NCBI RefSeq assembly: GCF_048569485.1 | Contig: NC_134360.1 | Location: 199,251,692 to 199,315,691 of the forward strand | Length of the DNA stretch: 64,000 nucleotides | Direction: 5' to 3' | From: Anomaloglossus baeobatrachus | Taxonomy: Eukaryota > Chordata > Amphibia > Anura > Aromobatidae | In this document: positions 24,355 to 35,607 of the stretch, one piece after another | Position numbering within the stretch: the first letter of the stretch is position 1 | How the letters are laid out: each line of letters starts with the position of its first letter | The notes under the pieces: model-generated | The model's input: the letters and a program-made list of their open reading frames with translations, nothing else | What the model was told of the DNA's origin: nothing | Databases searched by the model: none | Position numbers and translations under genes: made by a program

Positions 24355-24996
24355 TGTCACGGGTGAAAAGGGAACACAGGGTAACCTATGCTGGCCCTAA
24401 GGATGGGGCCCCTGCACCTGGAGGTACCCTTGAAGGTAGGGAGGTCTGGGCCCCCAAACTAGGCCTTATCTCCTGTCATTGTCCATTATGATAAGACCCC
24501 ACTCCATAACCCACCACCTGGGGAGAAGGGGCCAGAACAGAAGTCAACAACCCCACAAACAATTATGGACAAAACATGGGTAACAATGACAACAACTCGT
24601 ACACACTGAAAGTGCTCAAGGGTGAACAGCATAAAAGGGGGGAAAGAAAACAGACTACAAGGTAACATCCATACCATTCAACCAGCACACCTAGAATTGC
24701 TGCAGCAAGCAATAATGCTGCAGCCCACAAAACAAGTCTCGGAGTGAGGGTTAATCCAACTCCTTACTACTCCTGGCCAAGCTACTAAATGAATTAAAAT
24801 AACAAGCACCCTCTGCTGGAAGCAGAGAGTTTATATAGGACCTCGGAGTGGTCCCAACCAGAAACACCTGACCAGGAGTCACGAGCTGCTGGTAGGTAAA
24901 CTGACATTAACCATCTCCTCCCCAAAGGAAAGGGAATCCATTTAGTCAGCAGAGTCCCACAAGATAAAGTAAGATTCTGATCCAGAACCTGTCACA
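24355..24996 (-). repeat. Short LTR, 642 bp
   Basis: Minus-strand borders TGTGACAGGTTCTGG and CACCCGTGACA. A TATA-like box (TATATAAAC, minus) precedes CTCTGCTTCCAGCAGAGG, a palindrome conserved in the related LTRs at 25162, 25524 and 52516. No target duplication was found. Confidence 0.6.
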
Positions 24997-25161
24997 AACG
25001 TTTGCAACAGAGGAAAGACCATGTGAAGTACCGCGCTATACAAGCATACTAAGGTGTATCACTGATTTTAGGCTAGGTAATCTTGTCAAGAGAATGAATA
25101 GATGTTACACTGGTGACTAGGATGTGACAAGATAAGGACCCCTAAGTTGTCTCTCAGACTA
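24997..25161. other. Spacer between related LTRs
   Basis: About 165 bp without recognised features. Confidence 0.4.
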
Positions 25162-25482
25162 TGTCACACCTTGAGCTGACCCTCAACCCAGAGGTACACT
25201 CGATGGAAGTGAGGTCTGGGCCCCCAGTGTGTCCCTATCTGCTGTCCACGGCTCTGATGTGACACCAGCAGCAAACTCCTCCTTCTCGCTCCAGACCATG
25301 CTCCAGAATGAAATCTGAATAGCTGGCACCCTCTGCTGAGAACAGAGGGTATTTATCCAGATCGGGAGTGGTCATCAGTGGAAATACCTAAACAGAGGGT
25401 AATGAGCTTTCTGCTAGCAAGAAAACTGACATTAACCCCTTGCATGCCAAAAGGAAAAATACATTTAATATGTATAGTCACA
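25162..25482 (-). repeat. Short related LTR, 321 bp
   Basis: Reads TGTGACTATACATATTAAAT to GGTGTGACA on the minus strand and shares CCCTCTGCT..AGCAGAGGG-type text and the GGGTTGAGGGTCAGC end block with the LTRs at 24355 and 52516. It is much shorter than its relatives. Confidence 0.55.
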
Positions 25483-25523
25483 GATAGTATAAATGTCGCG
25501 GACCTTCCCCTGTGACGAGGTTT

Positions 25524-25822
25524 TGTGACATGTTCTGGGTCAGTGTCTCATGTTGTTTTTTGGGACTCTGCTGATTAAATTAATTCCCTTTTACTTCGGG
25601 GAAGAGAGGATTACTGCCGGGTTTCCTTCCAGCAGCTCCTGGCTCCTGGTTAGGTATTTCGGGTTTGGACCACGCCCAGGTCCTATATATACCCTCTGCT
25701 TCCACCAGAGAGTGCTGGTTATTTCCTGTCATTTGGAAGCTTGTCCAAGAGGTGGAAGGAGCTGTGGAACTCTTTCTCTCTGTTGTTCTGTGTACTTAGC
25801 ATCAAGGGAGATTACCATGACA
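25524..25822 (+). repeat. Partial related LTR in the opposite orientation
   Basis: Starts TGTGACATGTTCTGGGTC and shares GGGACTCTGCTGATTAAAT with the LTR at 24355 (minus). It has the TATA-like CTATATATACC and CTCTGCTTCCACCAGAGAG. The downstream part is missing or unrecognisable. Confidence 0.55.
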
Positions 25823-26402
25823 ATAGAGTGATGGAATTCCAAAGAATAAATATTATGTAGTAGAGATTAATAAATCTTTTGAAATTCAAATTTTGTCACT
25901 TCAAAGAATTTTGCTCTGAATTTTGATTCACATCAAATCGAGTCACTGCAAATCAAAGTACTCCAGAGCATTCAATTGCCCTGAAAAGACCTGTATGACA
26001 CTATTACTTTTTCTTCAGATATTAATCTTTTTCACTTCTGTGCTATCAAACACCCATTATCATTGTTTTCAGTGTTTTATGGATTTCTTTCTCTATGGCT
26101 AAATATTAAGCTGTAATGTCTTCGAATTATCTTGATTTACCACAAAATAACTGCTGCATTTCCCCCTTCTACTTTTATGTTGGTTATTTTAGTCCTTCCA
26201 ATTGACTGTGCTATGTGATCTAATGTGTTACAGCTTCCTGTATAATGCAATATCTTGGAATGTACTATATACGTTGTCCACATAAGGGGAATAAAACAAA
26301 TATCACAGTGGATGAAGTTGATTGTTCAGCTACTGTCACACGAATATAATGCAGGAGATCACAGTTAAGCCTAATTATCTATTAGGTCATTTAGGAGACT
26401 AA
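25823..26402. other. No recognised feature
   Basis: AT-rich; no family motifs, repeat ends or arrays seen. Confidence 0.4.
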
Positions 26403-26780
26403 AGGCCATGTCTCACTAAGCGACATCACTAGCCACATCGCTGCTGAGTCACGGTTTTTGTGACGTACCAGTGACCTCACCAGCGATCTCGCTGTGTGTG
26501 TGACACTAAGCAGCGACCTGGCCCCTGCTGTGAAACCGCTGATCTTTACACAGTGTTCTGGTTTATTTTCTTCAAAGCCGAAGTCCTGCTGGGCAGGACG
26601 AATCACTGTGTTAGACACCTACCAACAGCCTCCTATACAGGTCGCTGATCATTACTGCGTTGTTGGTAAGGTCTGACTGTGTGACATCTCACCAGCGACC
26701 TCCCAGCGACTTACCAGCGATCCTTATCAGGTCGCATCGTTTTCGGGATCGCTGGTAAGTCGTTAAATGTGACGAGGGCT
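26403..26780. mobile_element. Harbinger-like MITE (378 bp), TAA duplication
   Basis: Ends AGGCCATGTCTCACTAAGCG and, reversed, AGCCCTCGTCACATTTAACG are imperfect inverted repeats. TAA stands on both sides (26400-26402, 26781-26783). GCGAC-type motifs are scattered inside, as in the element at 43436. Confidence 0.75.
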
Positions 26781-27565
26781 TAAAGAGGACAGGATTATCA
26801 TAGTGTTACCACAGCAGGCAGAGATGGTTCTTGTCCTAGCTGCCCATGTGATGCTATTCTGTTGCATCATGAGATAGATAGCAGAGCATGGAGGAGAGCG
26901 AAGCAGAGTGAAATGTTAACTTCAAAATAGAGTCAGAAGAGAAGAAAAAGTGTTTGAAAGTAAGTACACTATGTAAAAGATAAGTGAGACATGTGAAAAG
27001 CAATCATGCAGGGGGCAGGGATGCTTCTTTAACTAGTTTAATCTAAGCTATTTACTCCAATTTCTGGCCAGGGATATTTTTGGAGGGGGAGGGGGATTAC
27101 ATGTGGTGCAAAGAGCTGTAAAAAAAATAATCAAATTTTATAATGATTTTGGGAGGTAAAATGTTGTATTATTTTCAAAGTCTCTTCTTTTATTTTTGCT
27201 GCTGATATTGGGTGATATTGGTAGGAAATAAATTGGTGGTAAAAAAAAAATGGGAAATTCATGTTTGTTTATCACATATATTGTAATTTATTTTTTTATA
27301 ACCAAAAAGGACCACTATTTAAATGTTGGTTCTCTTTTCAATAACAATTATTTTTATTTTGTGGATGCAGGTTTTTGTTTCGACTTTGATGGGGCTAATA
27401 AGTAACTTGGATTAACAGTGGCTTTTTTTTTTATTTTTATTTATGTATGATTGCATGTGTTTTTCATTACCAACACATACTGCGCCCACCATAAAATCAT
27501 AAAAGACTTTTTAGGGCATTTCAATACTTAAATACTTTTTTATATCTGATTTTTTTGGGTTAGTA
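26781..27565. other. No recognised feature
   Basis: Contains T-rich runs and a short G-rich patch at 27075-27100. No coding motif or repeat border recognised. Confidence 0.4.
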
Positions 27566-27800
27566 AAGCCCGCTTTACACGCTTCAATATATCTCACAAT
27601 CCGTCGTTGGGGTCAAGTTGTAAGTGACGCACATCCGGCATTGTTTGTGAGGTGTCTGCGTGTGACACCTACGTGCGATCAGGATTGAACGCAAAACTGT
27701 TGATCGCAAACACATTGTATCTTTGTCTAGAATTGAGCGTTTTGTTGCACGAACCTAGTCAATTGTAACGTGTGACATCCCTCATACGATTTTGATGTCT
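27566..27800. repeat. Truncated copy of the GGGTGCTTTACACGC MITE family
   Basis: AAGCCCGCTTTACACGC, TCGTTGGGGTCAAG and GTGACGCACATCCGGC match the first 100 bases of the MITE at 48050. It has decayed after about 27760 and the right end is missing. Confidence 0.65.
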
Positions 27801-28890
27801 GAGGCTATGTGCGCAGGTGTGCGCTCTGCACCGCAGCTTAAAAAAGGTCCGCTTCAGAGCGCAGCTGAAAAGCTGCGTTCTGAAGCGCTTCACAATGTCT
27901 GTCATTCACTAATCTCTGTCAGTCGGTCACTATCTCTGTCCCTCTCTCTCTGTCCATGTCAGTCTATCCCTCTTACCCCCTCTCTCATACTCACCGATCC
28001 CCGATCACCAGCGCGGCGCTGCACAGCATTCACACTGCTCCGGCGGCTTTTACTATTTTGAAAAAGCCGGCCGCTCATTAAACAATCTCGTATTCCCTGA
28101 TTTCCCCGCCCACCGGCGCCTATGATTGGTTGCAGTGAGACACACCCCACGCTGAGTGACAGGTGTCTCACTGCACCCAATCACAGCAGCCGGTGAGTGT
28201 GTCTATACTGTGCAGTGAAATAAATAATTAAATAATTAAAAAAACCGGCGTGCGGTTCCCCTCAATTTTAAAACCAGCCAGATAAAGCCATACGGCTGAA
28301 GGCTGGTATTCTCATGATGGGGAGCTCCACCTTATGGGGAGCCCCCCAGCCTAACAATATCAGCCAGCAGCCACCCAGAATTGCCGCATACATTAGATGC
28401 GACAGTTCTGGGACTGTACCCGGCTCTTCCCGATTTGCCCTGGTGCGTTGGCAATCGGGGTAATAAGCCCATAGCTGCCAATAACTCCTAGATTAATCAT
28501 GTCAGGTGTCTCCCCAAGATACCTTCCATGATTAATCTGTAAGTGACAGTAAATAAACACACACACACCCGAAAAAATCCTTTATTAGAAATAAAAAACA
28601 CAAACATATACCCTCGTTCACCACTTTAATAAGCCCGAAAAAGCCCTTCATGTCCGGCGTAATCCAGGATGGTCCAGCGTCGCTTCCAGCTCTGCTGCAT
28701 GGAGGTGACCGGAGCTGCAGAATACACCACCGCTCCTGTCAGCTCCACGCAGATAATGAAGGGAATAGCGCGATCAGCTGAGCTGTCACTGAGGTTACCC
28801 GCTGTCACTGGATACAGCGGTGGCCACGGGTAACCTCAGCTGATCGCGCGGCTGTCTTCAGTTGCTGCTTGGATCTGACAGGAGCGGCTG
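27801..28890. repeat. hAT-like non-autonomous repeat, copy C
   Basis: Shares CCTATGATTGGTTGCAGTGA, the ATTAGATGCGACAGTTCTGG segment, CCTAGATTAATCATG and the CCTTTATTAGAAATAAAAA block with copies A and B or with other parts of this family. The left 100 bp (TGTGCGCAGGTGTGCGC) may be a separate small MITE. Outer ends are not defined. Confidence 0.5.
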
Positions 28891-29455
28891 TGTCATAGTG
28901 CATCTTATAATATGTCACCAGGGGGTAGCAGCAGTGGTAGAGTGGCTCAGGAGGGTCACAGGAGGTAGCGTCAGCAATGCTGCAAGCTCGGAGGAGATTG
29001 TCACAGCTCAGGAGGGTCAGTGGACAAAGGGTAGGCAATACTGTGGGCTCAGGGGTATTGTGGCAGTAGGTACCATTGATCTGCTGGCGGGCTCCATTGA
29101 ATCACGCACGGTTGACGAGATTAACTTCAAGAAAATGGCTGCAGAGGCGGCGCGTGCACAGATAGGACTCAGTGGCCATTTTCTTTAAATCCATTGCATC
29201 AACTGTGGGCGATTCAATGGAGCCCTCAGCCTGCTGTCACATCAATGGCACCCAACGCATCACCGACCCTCCATCCTATGACTATCGTGAACCATTCCAC
29301 TGCAGTGACATTCCCTCCTCCTAGCCCTTCTGTGACCCCACTCCACCACTGGGGCACCGCTAAAGCCATATCCGGATTATAAGACGCACCCCCATTTTAC
29401 CCCCCTCCCCAGTTTTGGGGGAAAAAAGTGCGTCTTACAATCCGGAAAATACAGT
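28891..29455. mobile_element. TTATAAGACGCACC-type DNA element, decayed copy
   Basis: The right end is a hairpin: GGATTATAAGACGCAC (29372) pairs with GTGCGTCTTACAATCC (ending ~29443). The left end shows GTGCATCTTATAATATG at 28900. Interior blocks with CAGCAGTGG..GGTCACAGGAGG and GGCGCGTGCACAGAT match the element at 37655-38383. Superfamily not known. Confidence 0.6.
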
Positions 29456-30018
29456 AGTTGGATTATTGGATATTGGAAAACTGGACAACTGGAAATTGTA
29501 TAGACACTTGAACTTTAAACAGACCCTCATGAACTTTTGAAAACTATTTTCCATATATCTCTTGGTCAAACTGAAATCAAAGTTCTACAGTATATTTAGA
29601 AAAAATTGATTGCGCTTTCAAATCAATGTTGAGCCAGTGTCTATAAGTATAAGAAGTAGAGCTCCTGGAAGTTGTAAATTCACAATATCTGGAGAGCCTC
29701 CACATGGAGGCCAATGACCTAGATAAAGTGTGCGAAATCACAGCAGTGAAGAAGATTAGTATGTGAGGAAAATAATCATGTCATACATCTCTTCTCAGGA
29801 TGATTGGAGGCTTTGGAGTATTTTATCTTTGCTGCAAATTGAATTTCCTTGGAACATTTGGCAAAGTTGGTGAATTTGACTTTCAAAAGATTCTTTCATC
29901 TTTACCAATAAACAATATTTATCATTATCAGTAGCTTTTAGAAATGAGTGGATGGTTTCAAATTAAAATTTGCTGGCTTTGCAGAATTTGAACATGGAAG
30001 CAATACATTAGCATTGAA
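29456..30018. other. No recognised feature
   Basis: AT-rich text without recognised borders, arrays or coding motifs. Confidence 0.4.
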
Positions 30019-30320
30019 AGGGTATTCACATCTCCAAGATCCTATCCTAATATATAGTAGGTGTAATAATAATATCAAATTCCTCCAATTAGAAATGTAA
30101 TATAGTTCTCCTGATTAGGTTCTGTATGTCTCTTACCTTATGTGCAGGGCATTGCAGCTTAGCTATCCATGGTTATGCCCACAAGCAACTAACTAAATAA
30201 CTCTCACTATAGCGTGAGAACTATACTATATTCCTAGTTGGAGGTATTTTCTAATATTATTATTAATATTATTACACCTACTACATATTGGGATAGGATC
30301 TTGGAGATGGGAATATCCCT
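30019..30320. mobile_element. TTAA (T2-like) foldback MITE, 302 bp
   Basis: AGGGTATTCACATCTCCAAG and the reversed right end AGGGATATTCCCATCTCCAAG continue as inverted repeats for about 60 bp (ATCCTATCC.AATAT.TAGTAGG). TGAA lies left and TTAA right, a TTAA duplication with one change. Confidence 0.8.
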
Positions 30321-30439
30321 TTAATGGTACTGTATTTCCTTCATATGTATTACACAAAATGGCTCTTAATAGAAACTACATCTAGTCTTAAAAAAAACAC
30401 TTTACAAGCAACCATACAATGGAGCTTACGTAGAAATGC
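30321..30439. other. Spacer between MITE and satellite
   Basis: Short AT-rich spacer with no recognised feature. Confidence 0.3.
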
Positions 30440-30639
30440 TGTAGAGGCCATCATATTATATTGGGTCTATGGAGGATCAAATTGTGGTGGTCTTTATTCT
30501 GTGTTTGAGGGCTGTTGGGACCATAATTAATTGGGGACCATAAGCACAATCTCACTGTGTAGAGAAAGCTATGGGGCCTTCATAATATGTTGAAGGTTAT
30601 GAGGGATCAAACTGTGAGGGTCATAATTCTGTATTCATT
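30440..30639. repeat. Left fragment of the GTGT-rich satellite
   Basis: Phrases such as GAGGGCTGTTGGGACCATAAT and CTATGGGGCCTTCATAATAT match the unit of the satellite at 33105-34570, separated from it by a composite insertion. Confidence 0.6.
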
Positions 30640-31289
30640 ACTCCAGAAAAAGAAGTGAGGTGAAACACGCGTCGGGGTAAAGGGACATGGATCCTGACAT
30701 ATCTGTATGGGGTTAGCCCCTACAAAGAAGTAGGTTACACCCTGACTTCAAGGGACATTGCTCCCATCAATTTCTGTGTACATGAACTAGCCATACCCCC
30801 AGGAACTTGTGTGGATTGGTTTAGGCAGGGCTGTAAAAAGAGAGAGAAGAGTGGGAAAATAGCAGAAAGAGCGGAAAGTTAAGAGAGAAACGTTGTCTGG
30901 TGGAGTGTGAGCTGGACCCAAAGGTGTACCATACTTGGAGAAATCATTTGCATAAGTGGTGTAGAAAAGCAGTGTGGTGCCTGGCTATGAGAAACCTTCT
31001 GAGAAGGACCAAGAGATAAAGTACAAGGGACCATGTAACTGAGCTGAAGTAGTTTGTTACAAACACCTGAGGGCCAGAGAGAGTAAAAGTGACTTGACCT
31101 GGTGAAATCAGTAATTCCCCAGCTCCAGGATGAGAACAGAATCCCCCATCTTAAAGGGAAGTGCGCACAATCAAGTCAACGCCACCACTTCGATACTGAG
31201 TTGACGTTCATGGACTGGCCTATCTTGCTGCAATACAGCAAGTGCAATACTGGTGTTCCCATGCATTGTGTTTTAGAGTGTAGCATAGG

Positions 31290-32424
31290 TGTAACACTTG
31301 CCACCAGGTATGGTGCTGCGGTGAGCTAGAAGTGGACCCACTGGACTACAGGGAGACCTTGGGCCTTCCCTAATGTGGGATAGAGGAACGGGACTGTGAA
31401 AGCTGACTCCTAGGAAAGGGGCAGACACAGGAGCAGACAGGACTGAGTCTATAGTGCAGACAGGGACTAACAGGGTGGCTCAAGGCAGACAACACAGGCA
31501 GGACAGACAAGCAGGACAGACAGGCAGAGTATCCAGCACAAACAGTGCAGGACGGACAGGCAGAGTAGCAGAGTATCTAGACAAACAGTGACTAGCAAGG
31601 CAAATGGCAGGGCCAGAATGGACAGGCAAAATCTCTTGCACCAGCAGGGTAGGACGGACGGGCAAAATCAAAAGTACCAACAAGGCACGATGGATAGGCA
31701 GCAGGTACAGGTGGGACAGGACTGGAACTATGTGCCAACATGCAGGATGTGCTGGTAGCTAGGTACAGGCAGGGACAGGACTGTAACCTTGTGCCAACAG
31801 GCAGGATGGGCTGGTAGCTAGGTACGGGCAGGGACAAGACTGTAACCTTGTGCCAACAGGCAGGATGGGCTGGTAGCCAGGTATGGGCAGGGACAGGACT
31901 GTAACCTTGTGCCAACAGGCAGGATGGGCTGGTAGCTAGGTACGGGCAGGGACAGGACTGTAACCTTGTGCCAACAAGCAGGCTGAGCTGGTAGCCAGGT
32001 ACGGGCAGGACAGGCAGGACAGGTACAAGAGGGACTGGACTGGACCAGATGGGATGGGATGGACAGACATGGTGACCTGACAACGGACTAGACAGAACAC
32101 AACTGACAAAACTGATGGTGTTGAACAGGCAACTCACCTAGTGGGAGCTTGACTTATATACTCAGTGCCTCCAAGCGATAGGCTGAGAAGCACTTCCTAG
32201 CAATGACGTGCTCACCCTTTAAGAGAGGGGCAGTGGTTTGCACACTCCTCAGGAACGCTCTCAGAGGTCCTGTGATGTGCACACAGATTTCGGGAGGCGG
32301 GAGGAGAAGAAGCCTAAATTGAGGAGAGACAGGGACGCCTGTCAATGCGTAAGGACGCGGCCGTGATGGTGAGTCAGAGTGCATCCCTGCAGGAGAGCAA
32401 GGAGTGCAGGGACGCAGCGTTACA
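31290..32424 (-). repeat. LTR of gypsy type with 4-of-5-bp target duplication
   Basis: Minus-strand borders TGTAACGCTGCGTCCC and GGCAAGTGTTACA. ATAGG (31285-31289) and GTAGG (32425-32429) flank it. On the minus strand CTCTTAAAGGGTGAG precedes the TATA-like GAGTATATAAG, the same layout as the LTR at 2867. A minisatellite occupies 31725-32010. No gene region is attached. Confidence 0.75.
31725..32010. repeat. ~60-bp minisatellite inside the LTR, five units
   Basis: Units contain GCAGGATGGGCTGGTAGC, TAGGTACGGGCAGGGACAGG and ACTGTAACCTTGTGCCAACA. Copies differ by few bases. The 181-residue Pro/Ser-rich minus frame here is due to this repeat. Confidence 0.88.
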
Positions 32425-33104
32425 GTAGGCCTTGGTCAGTGCACAGTAGCGGCACGGCCTGGTTAGCAAAGTCCAGTGAGGTGTTAGAACACAGTAGTTG
32501 ATAAGAATTGTCCATATTGCTTATATTTAACCGTTCCCTGTGATAGCTGGAACGCTGCTGGTTGAAAGCGTCCCAGTTAGCCTTTTATGTGTCTGTTATC
32601 GCTGTTGCTAATATACCAATTGTTTATTGTATTTTCCGCCATAGTTTCTGCTATCTATCAAAAAAGCCGGTATTTCACCTCTGGCTCCTCGTCTATTGCA
32701 CCATACTTAAGTCCTGCCTTGTAGCCCTCCTCAAACCACCGGAACTTATCCTCCACAGCAGCATTTACTTTTGAGGTATTTAAAGTCTAGCTATCCATGT
32801 AGTTTAGTTTTCTATTCTTGCAAGAGTTCAGTATTTTTTAATGAGGGCTGGGAGTTCTAATGTTTTGGCACTGACACCTTCATATATTGTTCTCTGGTTT
32901 GAGCCATTAGTATATCATACTTCTGACTTATATAATCCTCCAAATAAGTTTCCATAGTGTCCCTCATTTTGAGGTTATCCCTGTATTTTATACATTTTTT
33001 AATTTAATTGAAATAAAAATTCTATTTTATTATTTTTTTTCATATTTCTCTTATTTTCTCTGATTTTAACCATAGCACAGATTTTTGTGTTGTCACATTT
33101 CTGT

Positions 33105-34570
33105 ATATAGGCAGCTATAAAGGATCAGACTAAATGGTATTGTCATTATGTGTGTGGGATGATACTTTTTGTGGGACAATGTACTGTCTAGGTAGCTGTG
33201 TGAGTCTTCTTACTGTGTTTTGAGGCTATATATATTATACTGTAGTTTGGTGATCATACTGTGTGGGGAATTGTGTTCACAATTATACTTTTTGGGGCCA
33301 TCATATTGTGTATGGTGTCATACACCAAGACTGTGGCAGCTCATACTATTTGTGGGGCTGTGGGGACCATCATACTGTGTTGGGGGGTTATATGGGAATT
33401 ATACTGGGGATAAGGGCAGTGGGGTCCAGTATATGTTGTGTGGAGCTGTAGGGACTATCATACTATGTGGGACTGTGGGGGCCATCATAATGTGTTGAGG
33501 GCTATAGGGGGGCTGTAGGGTCCAGTATATTGTGTGGGGAGCTGTAGGGACCATCATACAGTGTGGGAGCCGTGGGGGTTATCATAATGTGTTGGGGGCT
33601 ACAAGGGAAACATACTGTGTATAAGGGCTACGAGGTCCAGTATACATTGTGAGGAGCTGTAGAGACTATTTTACTATGTGGGGGCCATCATACTGTGTTG
33701 GGGGCTTTAGGGGAATCATACTGTGTTTATGGCCTGTTGAGTCCAGCATACATTGTATGGAGCTGTAGAGAATATCATATTGTGTGGAGAGTGTGGGGCC
33801 CATCATACTGTGTTGGGGCTATATGGGAATCACACTGTGTATAAGGGCTGTAGAGTCCAGTATATAGTGTTGGGACTGTAGGGACCATCATACTGTGTGG
33901 GGCCTGTGTAGATCATCCTACCATGTTGGGTGCTATAGGAGAATCATACAGTGTATAAGGGCTGTGGGGTCCAGAACACATTGTGGGGAGCTGTAGGAAC
34001 AATTATAATGTGTGGGTGCTGTGGGGGCCATCATAATGTATTGCAGGCTATCGGGGAAACATACTGTGCATGAGGGTTGTGGGGTCCAGTATATATTGTG
34101 AGGAGCTGTAGGGACTATATTGCTGTGTGGGGGCTATAATACTGTGCTGGAGGCTATAGGGGAATCAGACTTTGTATAAGGGCTGTAGAGTTCAGTACAT
34201 AGTGTGGGGAGCTGTAGGGACTATCTTACTGTGTGGGGGCTGTGGGGGCCATCATAATGTATTGCAGGCTATCGGGGAAACATACTGTGCATGAGGGCTG
34301 TGGGGTCCACTAAACATTGTGAGGAGCTGTAGAGACTATATTACTGTGTGTGGGCTATCATACTGTGTTTGAGGCTATAGGGGAATTACACTGTGTATAA
34401 GGGCTGTAAAGTTCAGTACATACAGTAGTGTGGGGACCTGTAGGGACCATCATACTGTGTAGACCATCCTATTGTGTTTGGGGTATAGGGGAATCCTACC
34501 GTGTATAAGGACTGCGGGGTCCAGTGTACATTGTGGGGAGCAGTAGGGACCATCATAATGTGGGGACAAA
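33105..34570. repeat. ~115-bp satellite, about 11-12 units, partly dimeric
   Basis: Units contain GCTGTAGGGACCATCATACT, GCTGTGGGGGCCATCAT, GGGGGCTATAGGGGAATCAT and TAAGGGCTGTGGGGTCCAGT. From about 33840 to 34420 two unit types alternate (TATAAGGGCTGTAGAGT and CATGAGGGCTGTGGGGT), giving a ~225-bp larger period. Divergence between units is moderate. Confidence 0.85.
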
Positions 34571-34966
34571 TGTAAATATTGAAGAGAATGAATTTGAGCC
34601 TATTGGTTTTCCCTCCACAACAGTCATTATCTTACATGTGGCCCCTTGGGAAAGTATATGCCTGCCTCTGTTCTACAGTGCATTTTGTTTTTTTGTCTGA
34701 TAAAATTTTGCATATTTCTGCTTGGGCTATTGATTAACGTCTACTACAGTTTTCATTGAATGTCCTCTAACCGAGTTACTGAATGACAGCATTTCTGTTA
34801 TCTGTCTTTGAGCAGCTCTATGGGTTACCTGTTGTGAAACTGCTTTCCTCAAATCCCTGTGCAATGTGTACAATGTGTAACTTATACACTAGATTAGTCC
34901 TGACTCTGCATTTTAACAGCTTTGACCTGTAAAGCCTTCCCCGCTACTGCTCAGCACCATGCTTAA
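34571..34966. other. No recognised feature
   Basis: Ordinary AT-rich sequence between the satellite and the next MITE. Confidence 0.4.
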
Positions 34967-35607
34967 GGCCTCTTTCACACGTATGTGCCTCCTGTTATGT
35001 GTTTGGCAGTTTTCTCACGTACCGGAGACACGTACACACGTAGACCTATGTATTTCTATGGTTTTGGACACACGTAAGCATTTTCGCACGGAATGTGTGT
35101 CCGTTCCGTACTTACGTGTGTTCGTGTGTTTTTCACGGCAACATGTCCGTTTTCTCTCCGGCATCACGGGTGTCACTCGGAACGCAAACGTGTCAAACGT
35201 AATGCAAACGGACCACACTGATGTGTTCCGTGTGACACGCACCAGAGAAAACACACGTGTCTGTAAGAAACAGAAACAGACCTATACTCACCTTCTCCAG
35301 CCCTGCTGTCTCTGCCGCTGCTGTCACTTGCTGCTGACCGCCGCTCATTATGCTCATTGAATATTCACTTCACTGCGGGCCGGAAGCAGCAGCAGCGGGG
35401 AGTCGGCAGGACTGGAGACTGAAGATCAGCACCACAGACAGCGATGCCAGGGACAAGTGAGCAGAAAGTTCCCGTTCTCCGTGTGTTATCATGGATAACA
35501 CACGGAGAACACATGTGTGCCATAAACACGGCACACAGAGGGCAATACGCACCTTTGACACGTCCGTGAAAAACGTGCGTGATTTTCACGGACGAGTGAA
35601 AGAGGCC
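34967..35607. mobile_element. Harbinger-like MITE (641 bp), TAA duplication
   Basis: Ends GGCCTCTTTCACACGTATGT and, reversed, GGCCTCTTTCACTCGTCCGT. TAA flanks both sides (34964-34966, 35608-35610). ACACACGT-type motifs crowd the arms. A palindrome CCGTGTGTTATC/GATAACACACGG lies at 35478-35503. Confidence 0.82.

Larger units (their letters stand above)
30640..33104. mobile_element. Composite insertion in the satellite, class uncertain
   Basis: The insertion separates two parts of the same satellite. It starts with a CCAGAAAAAG..GTGAAACACGCGTCGG motif, similar to the hammerhead-like sequence common in Penelope-like elements, and ends in AT-rich text with AATTGAAATAAAAATTC. A solo LTR (31290-32424) lies inside. 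No coding region was recognised in the rest, so the class is a guess. Confidence 0.35.

Noticed and set aside
31592-32137. 181-residue Pro/Ser/Cys-rich minus frame
   Set aside because: The period follows the 60-bp minisatellite within an LTR.
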